The translations under genes and the position numbers were made by a program. Source: JAAELZ01 sp965223465 (GTDB lineage Bacteria; Pseudomonadota; Gammaproteobacteria; Arenicellales; Poriferihabitantaceae). From it: a stretch of 64,000 nucleotides of DNA. Positions 45,986 to 54,918 of the stretch are shown here, piece after piece (position 1 is the first letter of the stretch; each line of letters begins with the position of its first letter). The stretch lies in the NCBI GenBank assembly GCA_965223465.1, contig OZ245025.1, positions 868,001-932,000 on the forward strand, read 5' to 3'. The notes beneath the pieces were generated by a model. The model was not told where the DNA came from, did no database searches, and saw only the letters and a list, made by a program, of their open reading frames with translations.

Positions 45986-46921
45986 CTACGCCATCGAGAG
46001 CGGCTGCATCGCTGCGATTTGGCGCCTGATAACCGACCAGCTCTCGAGTGCCTGGTCAACCGTTTCCCAACGAAAATAAAAAGGTTTATTGGGTGCCATC
46101 TGCGCTACACGAGGTAAATCCGCCATACAAATACAGGCAATTTTTGGGTACCCCCCAGTGGTTTGATGATCTGCCATTAATACAAATGGCTGACCATCCC
46201 CGGGCACCTGAATCGCACCCATGGTGATGCTGTCAGATAATATGTCATGCCCCTTTTCACACAGGATTTGAGCGCCCTGCAAGCGGTAAGCCATGCGATC
46301 AAATCGCGGTTCAATGCTCAGTGCCTGGTGGGCGAGCTGATTTCGCATTTCATCTGAGAAATCATGGTATTGGGAAGAAGGAACAATCCCAATGGGCAAG
46401 TGTTCGTATGCGATATACGGATCGACATAAGTCGCTGTATGCGGGCTGGTGTGAACAGCATCCGCTATTGATAAGGTAGCCCCTTGACTAAGAGAAACGG
46501 CCCGCATACCACTGACACTATTATCCGCATGCGATCCTAAATATTCTGACGCTTGAAAATCTCCCTGTACACCGACGTAACCCCACATTGCACCTGTTCT
46601 TGGAATGATCTTGAGCTGTTGTCCAGCGTGCAAGATCGCTCGCATAGGGCCGGGTATGGACTGTCCATCTATCTGAACCTGATAGCGGGGACCGGCAAAA
46701 CTAAACTGCAAAACGCCAGATATAAGCAGCAAATCCATTCCAGCTGGCCCAACCTCTATGACCGTATCAGTCACGTCTTTTCCCAACACCTGGTTCGCCA
46801 TTGCTTGACGCGCCCAATCCATTGGTCCGGCACGCGCAACACCATAACGTAACCAGCCTGTACGACCTGCATCCTGTAATGAAACAGCCGTGGGAGCGCG
46901 CTCGATTTTTATTTCACTCAT
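45986..46921 (-). CDS. pxpC: 5-oxoprolinase subunit PxpC (biotin-dependent carboxyltransferase-like)
   Basis: 311 residues from ATG 46921, eight bases inside the pxpB end. The start KIERAPTAVSLQDAGRTGWLRYGVARAGPMDW and GDGQPFVLMADHQTTGGYPKIA (two motifs) are the KipA/allophanate-hydrolase-subunit-2 hallmarks. With PxpA and PxpB it hydrolyses 5-oxoproline (pyroglutamate) to glutamate using ATP. Confidence 0.93.
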   Translation of the reverse strand: MSEIKIERAPTAVSLQDAGRTGWLRYGVARAGPMDWARQAMANQVLGKDVTDTVIEVGPAGMDLLLISGVLQFSFAGPRYQVQIDGQSIPGPMRAILHAGQQLKIIPRTGAMWGYVGVQGDFQASEYLGSHADNSVSGMRAVSLSQGATLSIADAVHTSPHTATYVDPYIAYEHLPIGIVPSSQYHDFSDEMRNQLAHQALSIEPRFDRMAYRLQGAQILCEKGHDILSDSITMGAIQVPGDGQPFVLMADHQTTGGYPKIACICMADLPRVAQMAPNKPFYFRWETVDQALESWSVIRRQIAAMQPLSMA

Positions 46922-47636
46922 CGGGCTCAATTCCCGCTATCGGGCCATTTTTCTGTTTGTTTAGCGCTTGTAGGTGTAAGTGTTTTTCAGCATCAACTGC
47001 ATAAAACTTGAGTTGGTCACCTACAGCAAAAGGCACCATGGGAGAACGGGTATCAGAAAACAAACAGACCGGTGATTGCGCCAGTACATACCAGCCCGTC
47101 GGCATCGCGATTGGCATGAAACCGGCCAAACCTCCCGCGATAATCAATGAACCGGGCGGCACCGGCGGACGCGGTGTTTTTCTACGTGGGATATGGAGCG
47201 CCTCGTCCAAACCACCAAGGTAGGCAAACCCCGGTACGAAGCCAAACATATACACCTTAAACTTACTCTCCAGTACGCGCTTGATTAAATGCGCGCGACT
47301 GATGCCAAGCACCTTAGCCGTTTCTTCGAGGTCTTCGGCATATGGCTGCTCGAAACAAACTGGTACACGCCAACGATCACCAGTAAATTTATAACTGTCA
47401 AAATCGAGCGCCATCACTAGTTCTACCAACTTATCTGGTGAAAGCACAAATGGGTCAAACTCAATGCTCAAAGAGCGGAAAGTCGGCAAGGTTTCGATTA
47501 AATCTTTGATCGGGCAATTCGCGAGTGCAGCATCCAACTTAAGTACTTTCTGATGCGTGGCATCGTCTAATGTTTGGCCGAACTCTACCAATAAAGTGTG
47601 CTCACTAATAAAGCGAATATCGGCGGTCTTAAGCAC
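46914..47636 (-). CDS. pxpB: 5-oxoprolinase subunit PxpB
   Basis: The frame stays open far into pxpA, but the first sensible start is GTG 47636, seven bases after the pxpA stop, giving 240 residues (VLKTADIRFISEHTLLVEFG...). KipI/allophanate-hydrolase-subunit-1 features are MFGFVPGFAYLGGLDEALHIPRR, PRPPVPPGSLIIAGGLAGF and PTGWYVLAQSP. Partner of PxpC. Confidence 0.92.
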   Translation of the reverse strand: MLKTADIRFISEHTLLVEFGQTLDDATHQKVLKLDAALANCPIKDLIETLPTFRSLSIEFDPFVLSPDKLVELVMALDFDSYKFTGDRWRVPVCFEQPYAEDLEETAKVLGISRAHLIKRVLESKFKVYMFGFVPGFAYLGGLDEALHIPRRKTPRPPVPPGSLIIAGGLAGFMPIAMPTGWYVLAQSPVCLFSDTRSPMVPFAVGDQLKFYAVDAEKHLHLQALNKQKNGPIAGIEPDE

Positions 47637-47643
47637 GGTCTCG

Positions 47644-48405
47644 CTAGGCTGAAAAAGACTGGATGGTAAATCCTGCTGCTTCGAGTTGCTTGCGACAAGC
47701 TGCGGCAATCTGAACCGCACCCGGCGTATCGCCGTGCACGCAAATACTTTGTACCTGAATAGGAACGTACCCGCCTGCCAATTTGGGTAAACCTTTACCC
47801 TCGGCCATATCCACACAACGCTGCGCAGTTATATCCGGATCATGAATCACCGCCCCTTTTTGTCCACGGGGAATTAGAAATCCTTTATCGTCATAGCTAC
47901 GATCCGCAAACCCTTCTGCCACGGTCATTAGCCCAGCAGCCTCCCCCGCCTTTTGCAATTGGGTACCCGCAATCGCGAGCAAGATCAGTTCCGGATTGAT
48001 AGATTTACACGCGCGCGCAATCGCGTCTGCAACCGATCGATCTGCCGCAGCAAGATTCGCCAATGCGCCGTGCGCCTTTACATGGTTCAACTTGGTTCCC
48101 TGTAAGGCGGCAATGGCGCTTATCCCCCCAATTTGGTAGGCCACCATTTTTTCGATTTCACTGGGCGACATCGGAATGACGCGACGTCCAAAGTACATTT
48201 TGTCTTCAAATGAAGGATGCGCGCCAATACCAATGCTATTGTTTTTGGCTAAAGCGATCGTATCGTACATGGTTTGGTAGTCGCCAGCGTGGCCACCACA
48301 AGCAATGTTTACTGACGAAATGATGTTGAAAAGATTTTTATCATCCCCCATTTGCCAGGCGCCATAGCCCTCGCCCGCATCCGCATTTAGATCAATATAT
48401 GGCAT
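47644..48405 (-). CDS. pxpA: 5-oxoprolinase subunit PxpA (LamB/YcsF family)
   Basis: 253 residues: DLNADAGEGYGAW at the N-terminus, SVNIACGGHAGDYQTM, GIGAHPSFEDKMYFGRR, HVKAHGALANLAAADR and CVHGDTPGA. First gene of pxpABC, the normal order of this operon. The 425-base gap upstream should hold its promoter. Confidence 0.95.
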   Translation of the reverse strand: MPYIDLNADAGEGYGAWQMGDDKNLFNIISSVNIACGGHAGDYQTMYDTIALAKNNSIGIGAHPSFEDKMYFGRRVIPMSPSEIEKMVAYQIGGISAIAALQGTKLNHVKAHGALANLAAADRSVADAIARACKSINPELILLAIAGTQLQKAGEAAGLMTVAEGFADRSYDDKGFLIPRGQKGAVIHDPDITAQRCVDMAEGKGLPKLAGGYVPIQVQSICVHGDTPGAVQIAAACRKQLEAAGFTIQSFSA

Positions 48406-48830
48406 ATCGCCCTCCTGTTTTCGTAGAACTAATTTTATAATTTGTCGCGTCGACGGAAACTATGCGTTGCACATCAACGAGATACAATAATAACCAAGAA
48501 AAGATATGATCGCTCACTCTTTTTCATTCAATCCACCTGTGGATAACTTTGTGGATAAAATCTTTTTCTGCTCAGGATTGTGATGAAAAAATATCATGAT
48601 TTAGCCATTTAAACGGCACTTTTCCATTTTATTACTTTATTTACAATATGTTATAAGTTGTTTATTGAGCGCAATTTTAACTAAAAGTGCCAAGCTACTT
48701 GTCAACCTTTTTTTGCGAATTGTTGATAAATTTTTTCAACCGATTTACGTTTCATTATTCAATTACCAAATCAAATTACGTGTATCATCCAGCGAAACTA
48801 ACCAATCACGCGCTAAAAATCCGCTGAATC
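48406..48830. other. AT-rich intergenic region with DnaA-box pair
   Basis: 425 bases between pxpA (minus) and the RDD gene (plus), clearly richer in A+T than its neighbours. No credible gene was found. It contains two perfect DnaA boxes in tandem (48538-48546, 48550-48558) and one near-match TGTTGATAA (48721-48729), plus T-rich runs. Confidence 0.6.
48538..48558 (-). promoter_or_regulatory. Tandem perfect DnaA boxes
   Basis: TGTGGATAA, the reverse complement of the consensus DnaA box TTATCCACA, occurs at 48538-48546 and again at 48550-48558, same direction, three bases apart. This arrangement is common in chromosomal origins and DnaA-regulated promoters. No dnaA, dnaN, rpmH or mnmG gene is in the window, so an origin is not established. 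Confidence 0.65.
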
Positions 48831-49268
48831 ATGGATTATGCTCGCCTGCCTCGAATACTCGGCGCCATTTTTTACGATACGCTCATCGTATTTTCGCTGG
48901 TGTTTGTCGCTGCGCAATGGTTTCCGCTGGTGCCAGAACATCTGCAGACACAGCCCAGCATGCAGCTACTCAAGCAGTTGTATGTGTTAACGATCTGCTT
49001 TGCTTATTTTGCATACAGCTGGCGTCGCGGCGGACAAACCATCGGCATGAAAGCGTGGCGACTTAAGCTCATGCAAAGTGATGTGTCGACACACGATATT
49101 AGCTGGAAACAATGCCTGATTCGTTATTTGGTCGCAATTATTTCCTGGCTCGCTCTGGGTGGGTTGGGCTTTTTGTGGATCCTGTTCAACAAGCAGCACC
49201 GTAGCTGGCATGATCTGGCTTCCAAAACACATTTGGTTACCCTCGCCAAGCCTAACCGAAAACCCTAA
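48831..49268 (+). CDS. RDD family membrane protein
   Basis: 145 residues, three membrane helices, with PRILGAIFYDTLIVFSLVFVA (R and D of the RDD name), WRRGGQTIGMKAWRLKLM and NKQHRSWHDLASKTHLV near the end. RDD proteins are small membrane proteins, some linked to Na+/H+ antiport, most of unknown function. Its stop overlaps the stop of the convergent MFS gene. Confidence 0.92.
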   Translation: MDYARLPRILGAIFYDTLIVFSLVFVAAQWFPLVPEHLQTQPSMQLLKQLYVLTICFAYFAYSWRRGGQTIGMKAWRLKLMQSDVSTHDISWKQCLIRYLVAIISWLALGGLGFLWILFNKQHRSWHDLASKTHLVTLAKPNRKP

Positions 49269-50446
49269 GCCGGCACTGGTGCCGCTAACTTTCGCTGCCT
49301 CAGCATTAAATAAATGATCAATATTCCTGCCAAACAGGTAAAAGGCAACGACACCAGGCTCATCGTTTGCCACCCCAATTTGGCGTACAAATACCCCGCG
49401 CTCATTGCAGCAATAGCTGAGCTCGAAAACACAATGGTGTCATTCACTCCTTGAACCTTGCCTTTTTCCGCTGGCAACCATGCCGCTTGTAACAAAGTGG
49501 TGGCCCCGACGAACAAAAAGTTCCAGCCGATACCGAGTAATACCAGCGCAAACCAATATACAACCATGGTTTGCGGCTGCAGATTAAGCACAACCACCAG
49601 CAGATAAGCAACCACGCCCATCAGCATCACTTTTAATACACCCATGCGGGCAATTAATGCACCTGAAAAAAAAGATGGAGCGAACATGCCGACAATATGC
49701 CACTGAATAATGAAAGCCGTTTGTCCAAAGTGAAAACCATGTCCCTTCATTGAAAGCGGTGTGGCCGCCATTAATAAGGTCATTACCCCGTAGGCAATCA
49801 TGCCACATAGCACTGCAACGACTAAAACGGGTTGGCGGAAAATAAGTCCATTGGCGCGCTGCGTGCCGGTAACTTCTTCAACACTTGGAAGGGGCAAATG
49901 CATGCGCCAAAGCAAACCGAGCATCAAGACTGCGATCGGAATAGCACACAGCATGGTGATTAAAAATGGATGCGTTTTGTCAAGTAGGTGCGTAAATGCT
50001 GCCAAGTTGGGCCCAGTAAACGCAGCGATTAAGCCACCTGCGAGTACCCACGAAATAGCTCTGGAGGCATAACGGTCCGGGACAACATCAATTGCAGCAA
50101 AACGAAAATACTGAAAAAAACTCATAGCAATCCCGAATGCCATAAAGCTTACGGCAAATCCTAAAAAACTCCTGACATAAATTGCTATCGCCGCGCCGAC
50201 TCCTGCTGCGAGCATAATCAGGCAAGCCAATACGAAACCGAATTTTCGACCTTTGCGCTGCATCAATAGTGACGCGGGTAAAGTCGCGAGCATAGTGAAC
50301 GTAAATTGCATGCTGATAGGCAGTGTCGCCCACGCAGGATCAGGCGCCAGTGACTCACCCACTAAGCCCCCTGCGGTGAACATAGATGTGCTCATTGTCA
50401 TACCTAGCGCCTGGCACAAGGCCAGTAAAATCAGGCTCTTGCGCAT
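49265..50446 (-). CDS. MFS transporter
   Basis: 393 residues with about twelve transmembrane helices; the loop LLMQRKGRKFGFVLAC between helices two and three matches the MFS A-motif (here RKGRKFG), and LIARMGVLKVMLMG is its second-half copy. Substrate cannot be read. It begins one base after the yaaA stop and probably shares its message. Confidence 0.88.
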   Translation of the reverse strand: MRKSLILLALCQALGMTMSTSMFTAGGLVGESLAPDPAWATLPISMQFTFTMLATLPASLLMQRKGRKFGFVLACLIMLAAGVGAAIAIYVRSFLGFAVSFMAFGIAMSFFQYFRFAAIDVVPDRYASRAISWVLAGGLIAAFTGPNLAAFTHLLDKTHPFLITMLCAIPIAVLMLGLLWRMHLPLPSVEEVTGTQRANGLIFRQPVLVVAVLCGMIAYGVMTLLMAATPLSMKGHGFHFGQTAFIIQWHIVGMFAPSFFSGALIARMGVLKVMLMGVVAYLLVVVLNLQPQTMVVYWFALVLLGIGWNFLFVGATTLLQAAWLPAEKGKVQGVNDTIVFSSSAIAAMSAGYLYAKLGWQTMSLVSLPFTCLAGILIIYLMLRQRKLAAPVPA

Positions 50447-50447
50447 T

Positions 50448-51230
50448 TTATTTTTTGGGCGGTTGCGGGCGAGTAAAGGTTAATTGCTGATCATCCGATA
50501 AATCAGCATCGAAACGATAGTTGTCAACATCAAACGCCTTGAGATCAGCACTCGTCAGTACTTCATTCTGGACAATCCAATTGGCCATCATACCGCGCGC
50601 GCGTTTGGCAAAAATAGCGATGGTGCGTGTTTTACCATCCTTTATTTCCTTGAAATTAATATTCAATAACTTACCTTGAAGCAACTTTGGTTTAATCGAT
50701 TTGAAATATTCATTAGAGGCCAAATTCACGAGCGTTGGCTCGCCTTGCTCGGCTAAGTCTTTATTGAGTAATTCTGTAATTTGCGTACCCCAGAACTGGT
50801 ATAGATTATCTCCGCGCGGGTTTTGCAGTTTGGTTTTCATCTCCAGGCGATAGGCTTGAATTAAATCCAGCGGCCGCAGATAGCCATACAGCCCTGAAAG
50901 AATACGCAGGTGCGATTGCGCAAAATCCAGCTCAGCGGTGGAATAATGCGCCGCATCAATGGTGCTGTATACATCGCCCTTAAACGCAAACAGTGCTTGT
51001 TTGGCGTTCTCAAGCTTAAACGGTGTGCGAAAGTTCTGAAATCGCTCAACATTGAGCTTCGCAATATTTTCACTGACTTGCATCAAGGCTTGAATACCCG
51101 CTTGATCATAGGGCTGGATAGCGTCAATCAAGAGCTGTGTTTGATCTAGTTGCTGGGGCACCGAAAACTGCTTGCTAGTAGCAGGGTATTCGAAATCCTG
51201 ACCTTTTGAAGGCGATAGCGTAATAATCAT
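50448..51230 (-). CDS. yaaA: Peroxide stress protein YaaA
   Basis: 260 residues, starting MIITLSPSKGQDFEYP, with FKGDVYSTIDAAHYS, LRILSGLYGYLRPLDLIQAYRLEM and NLASNEYFKSI, all typical of UPF0246/YaaA. In E. coli YaaA lowers free iron during hydrogen peroxide stress and binds DNA. Divergent from moxR over 165 bases. Confidence 0.96.
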   Translation of the reverse strand: MIITLSPSKGQDFEYPATSKQFSVPQQLDQTQLLIDAIQPYDQAGIQALMQVSENIAKLNVERFQNFRTPFKLENAKQALFAFKGDVYSTIDAAHYSTAELDFAQSHLRILSGLYGYLRPLDLIQAYRLEMKTKLQNPRGDNLYQFWGTQITELLNKDLAEQGEPTLVNLASNEYFKSIKPKLLQGKLLNINFKEIKDGKTRTIAIFAKRARGMMANWIVQNEVLTSADLKAFDVDNYRFDADLSDDQQLTFTRPQPPKK

Positions 51231-51395
51231 AGTAGTTAAGGTCTCTCCAACCTATTGCAGTAAACAAGCCGCTACAAGAATGGTATCATCTGACTGCTCA
51301 GTTTCCAATCGCTCAATCTAAGTGGCTGGATAGGGTAAGTCATTCTATTTATATAATTTATTTGTGGTTTATGCGGCCACTCATTTGGTTTTTTC

Positions 51396-52439
51396 ATGCG
51401 TCCTAGTCTGCTTAGTTCGATTCTCGATACTGAATTTGTCAGTGCCCAACATCATCAGCACACACCCGTCATGCTATGGGGACCACCTGGTGTGGGTAAA
51501 TCTGATCTGGTACATCAAATTGGGGAGCGTCATGCGGTAAAAGTGCTCGATATTCGACTTTCACAAATGGAGCCGAGTGATCTACGTGGGATACCCTTTA
51601 AAAACGGTCAGCAGGTTGATTGGGCGATCCCATCGATGCTACCTGATGCCAAGCGTCACGGTAAAAACGGGATTTTATTTTTGGATGAAATTACTTCAGC
51701 CGTGCCCAGTGTTTCCGCTGCAGCCTATCAACTCATTCTGGATCGTCGTCTTGGGGAATACGAAGTGCCGCCTGGTTGGGCAATATTCTCTGCAGGCAAC
51801 CGACAGGGTGATCGCGGTGTCAGCTATACCATGCCTTCCCCGCTGGCGAATCGCTTTTCGCACTACGATGTTGAAACCAATCTGGATGATTGGGTTGCCT
51901 GGGCTTATCATCACCAGATAGATGAACGAGTGATTGGTTTTTTACGTTATCGGCCAGAATTATTGTTTGATTTTGACCCTGCACATAACCCAATGGCCTT
52001 TCCATCACCCAGATCATGGGAATTTGCACATCGCGCCTTAAGTAAATTTGGTGACCAACCGAAATTACTATCTGGTTCATTACAGGCTTGCGTCGGACAA
52101 GCGGCCGGTGTGGAACTAAAAGCCTTTGTGGACAGTCTTGATAAAATGCCGGATTTAGACGCGATTTTGGCGGGGGAAAAAATCAGCCCACCCAAAGAAA
52201 TCGATCTGCAATATGCGCTTGCATCCGCATTGGTGGGACGCGCCATCGCGGCACAGGGTCAAGCAAATAGCGCTAACGTGATCGGTAAAATTCTGGACTA
52301 CGCGGGAACCTTTAAAGAAAAAGAGATGGGTGTGATGCTGGTCTCGGATATGTTGCGCGCAATTGGTGATGATATTTTTAGCGTCCCCGAATTTTCCAGG
52401 TGGGCCAGTAAAATTGGTGATATCGTATTGTACGAATAG
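51396..52439 (+). CDS. MoxR-type AAA+ ATPase
   Basis: 347 residues: Walker A GPPGVGKS (29-36), Walker B ILFLDEI (93-99), sensor region FSAGNRQGDRG and arginine-bearing SPLANRFSHYDV, then a helical lid. MoxR ATPases act with VWA proteins as chaperones to mature complexes or insert metals. The next gene, 23 bases on, encodes a VWA protein. Confidence 0.93.
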   Translation: MRPSLLSSILDTEFVSAQHHQHTPVMLWGPPGVGKSDLVHQIGERHAVKVLDIRLSQMEPSDLRGIPFKNGQQVDWAIPSMLPDAKRHGKNGILFLDEITSAVPSVSAAAYQLILDRRLGEYEVPPGWAIFSAGNRQGDRGVSYTMPSPLANRFSHYDVETNLDDWVAWAYHHQIDERVIGFLRYRPELLFDFDPAHNPMAFPSPRSWEFAHRALSKFGDQPKLLSGSLQACVGQAAGVELKAFVDSLDKMPDLDAILAGEKISPPKEIDLQYALASALVGRAIAAQGQANSANVIGKILDYAGTFKEKEMGVMLVSDMLRAIGDDIFSVPEFSRWASKIGDIVLYE

Positions 52440-52462
52440 ATCCCACCTGCCCTTATCATTCA

Positions 52463-53794
52463 ATGAGCGAATTCAACAGCCAAGCAATTAATAATAAGCT
52501 AGCTGCTGCGCGCACCAAACTCATTCTCGACAAGCCCTTCTTGGGGGCTTTGGTGCTACGCCTGCAATTACAAGATGCTGACCCGTCCTGGTGTACCACG
52601 ACAGGCACCGATGCCAAAAAATTTTACTACAATGCTAATTACGTACAGAGCTTAAAAAGTGCAGAGTTACAATTTGTACTCGCGCATGAAGCCTTACACT
52701 GTGGTCTATCCCATTTTGCACGACGCCAGCATCGCGTAAAACATCGCTGGGATTTAGCCTGTGATTACGCGATCAACCCCATTTTACTAGACGAAGGTCT
52801 GACGCCACCACCGGGCGTGATGGTATTAGAACAATATCGGGATATGACGGCGGAGGAAATATACCCTTTGTTGGATGATAACGATCAAAGTGAAACCATG
52901 GATCAACATCTATATGACAAACCTGACGAACCGGAAGAAGGTAGTGATCAAACACACATGGACGAGCTTAATCAACAACACATTAAAGTTGATAAAAACG
53001 CGCAAAACCAAGCTTCCGGCGCTCAGCCACAAAACAAACCGGGCGCAGATCAAAAAGTACAACCCAATCCTGAACAAGCACCATCTGCCCAGAATACGCA
53101 AGAATACAACCCCGAACTCGACGGCCCGCTGGCAGAACCACCGCCTGCACTGAGCCCACAAGAAATTGAAAGCCTACAAGAAAAGTGGCAACAACGCACC
53201 GCCGGTGCCGCACAACAGGCTAAACAGGCAGGAAAACTAAGCGCTCAATTGTTGCGTTTCATTGATTCGGAGATCGCCCCCACCCTGCCCTGGCGGCAAA
53301 TATTGGCGACCCACTTAAGTTTGACTGCACGCGATGATTACTCCTATGCACGACCGAATACACGACGTGGAAACCCGGCAATATTACCGATGCTCAAAAG
53401 TACGCAGGTTAGCGTGATCATCGCACTTGACGTGAGCGGTTCAATCAGCGATCAGGAATTAATCGAATGCATATCGGAAATCAACGCTATTAAGGGGCAG
53501 TTAAGAGCGAAAGTGACGGTCTTAGCGGCAGATGACCGAATTACGGAAGGATACCCTCAAGTGTTTGAAGCCTGGGAAGAGATCAATTTAGATTCTACGA
53601 TCGAGGGCGGTGGTGGTACTGATTTCATTCCGGTATTTGATTGGGTGGCCGAGCAAGATATCCCCGCCGACGTGCTACTTTACTTCACGGATGCACAAGG
53701 CACATTCCCTGAGCACGCTCCGGACTACCCGGTTATCTGGCTGGTCAAGGGTAAATCCCCGGTCCCCTGGGGTGAACGAATCCAGCTGAACTAG
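52463..53794 (+). CDS. DUF2201 metallopeptidase-like / VWA-like protein
   Basis: 443 residues. The N-terminal domain has HEALH (75-79) with H84, a zinc-site pattern as in DUF2201 putative metallopeptidases. A glutamine/asparagine-rich acidic linker (about 145-250) leads to a C-terminal VWA-like domain with MIDAS residues D323, S325, S327 (ALDVSGSIS) and a later YFTDAQG. Partner of MoxR; the pair is widespread, its substrate unknown. The following gene begins five bases on. Confidence 0.9.
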   Translation: MSEFNSQAINNKLAAARTKLILDKPFLGALVLRLQLQDADPSWCTTTGTDAKKFYYNANYVQSLKSAELQFVLAHEALHCGLSHFARRQHRVKHRWDLACDYAINPILLDEGLTPPPGVMVLEQYRDMTAEEIYPLLDDNDQSETMDQHLYDKPDEPEEGSDQTHMDELNQQHIKVDKNAQNQASGAQPQNKPGADQKVQPNPEQAPSAQNTQEYNPELDGPLAEPPPALSPQEIESLQEKWQQRTAGAAQQAKQAGKLSAQLLRFIDSEIAPTLPWRQILATHLSLTARDDYSYARPNTRRGNPAILPMLKSTQVSVIIALDVSGSISDQELIECISEINAIKGQLRAKVTVLAADDRITEGYPQVFEAWEEINLDSTIEGGGGTDFIPVFDWVAEQDIPADVLLYFTDAQGTFPEHAPDYPVIWLVKGKSPVPWGERIQLN

Positions 53795-53799
53795 GTCCT

Positions 53800-54918
53800 A
53801 TGCCGCTAAGCAATGAAGACAGCCTACGACTAAATATATTGTGTAGTCAGCCGGTCAAGGCCATTCGAATCAATGATTCGAGTCTGGTCCTCACCGCGCT
53901 CACAGAGAAAGGTGAGGCACGCATAGACCTGACGCCTAACCAGGAAACAACCCGTTATTTACGCGAAGTGCGTGAGTTTCTGTCAGAAAAATATCTGGGC
54001 ATGCCCGGTGGCTTTCCAAAGCATCTCGGGAGCTGGACGCGTATGGGTGACGCACAAAATTCACCCGACAAAATGTTGTTACTGGGTGAACCTGAGGCGG
54101 TGGTAGCGTTGGCCTATTCAGGCAGCGTAAACAGCGAACAGGCAGCGCACGCCTGGTGGGCCTGTCAAAGTGCGGAAATCGCACGTAATTTATTAAAAAA
54201 CCAAGCGGTCGTTGAATCTAAGCTTGGACAAGAACTTGCAGCGTTTTTGATGGAATTTCTGCCCTTTGAAGAACAGCCTCTTAATGTCGTTGAGAGCGTT
54301 AAACTCTGTTTGCAAAAAAACTTGATCAGTGCAAAACAAAAACAAGGTCTATGGGCGCGTGCCAAGCGTAAACATCCAGTTTTTGTGGGGTTCTTGTTGG
54401 CTGGAGCTGAGGCCATACCCCTAAGCGAGGCCGCCCACCCTAAGTACCCGTCTTTACGTTCAACCCTGCGAAACGCTCAGCTGGACAACAACCCTTATGC
54501 TCAAACATTTTTATACTTTTTATCTGGCGATGGTCGCAAGTGGTTAAAATCACTTAGCATGTCGTTTGAGAAACTTACCGAACAAGATGTTGTTATCGCC
54601 CTTTTTATCTCCATTGACCAGACATTTGACTTTTCCATTGGGCCCACGCACGGCGAACCTAATATCAACCAAGCGCTAAAAACAGCGGCTCGATTATGTG
54701 AAGATGAGCAAGCGCCCATCGAAATCCAATCTCTGCTTCGACTGCTAGATCAGCAGCAAATTGAACAATTTAAAGCGCTGTTAGTCTTGGCACAAATAGG
54801 CGAAAATACACTAAATAATGTGTTCGGTGGACGGGATGCGAGTGGCAGTGTGATGCGCAAACATTTAATGCCGCTAACCAATCAAATTAACCTGGCAATT
54901 CAAACGCTATCATCATGA
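53800..54918 (+). CDS. DsrS-like protein (tentative)
   Basis: 372 residues, soluble, no signal or membrane helix. Start LSNEDSLRLNILCSQPVKAIRINDSSLVLTALTEKGEAR and GMPGGFPKHLGSWTRMG, LLLGEPEAVVALAYSG, AWWACQSAEIARNLL recall the DsrS protein of sulfur-oxidising proteobacteria, as best I remember; I could not align it. DsrS is a poorly understood accessory of dsr sulfur oxidation. No dsr genes are in the window. It overlaps the transaminase gene by four bases. Confidence 0.55.
   Translation: MPLSNEDSLRLNILCSQPVKAIRINDSSLVLTALTEKGEARIDLTPNQETTRYLREVREFLSEKYLGMPGGFPKHLGSWTRMGDAQNSPDKMLLLGEPEAVVALAYSGSVNSEQAAHAWWACQSAEIARNLLKNQAVVESKLGQELAAFLMEFLPFEEQPLNVVESVKLCLQKNLISAKQKQGLWARAKRKHPVFVGFLLAGAEAIPLSEAAHPKYPSLRSTLRNAQLDNNPYAQTFLYFLSGDGRKWLKSLSMSFEKLTEQDVVIALFISIDQTFDFSIGPTHGEPNINQALKTAARLCEDEQAPIEIQSLLRLLDQQQIEQFKALLVLAQIGENTLNNVFGGRDASGSVMRKHLMPLTNQINLAIQTLSS

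Noticed and set aside
48665..49066. 133-codon open frame overlapping the RDD gene on the same strand
   Set aside because: It shares most of its length with the RDD gene in another frame, has no recognisable family, and its composition in the overlap is that of a shadow frame.
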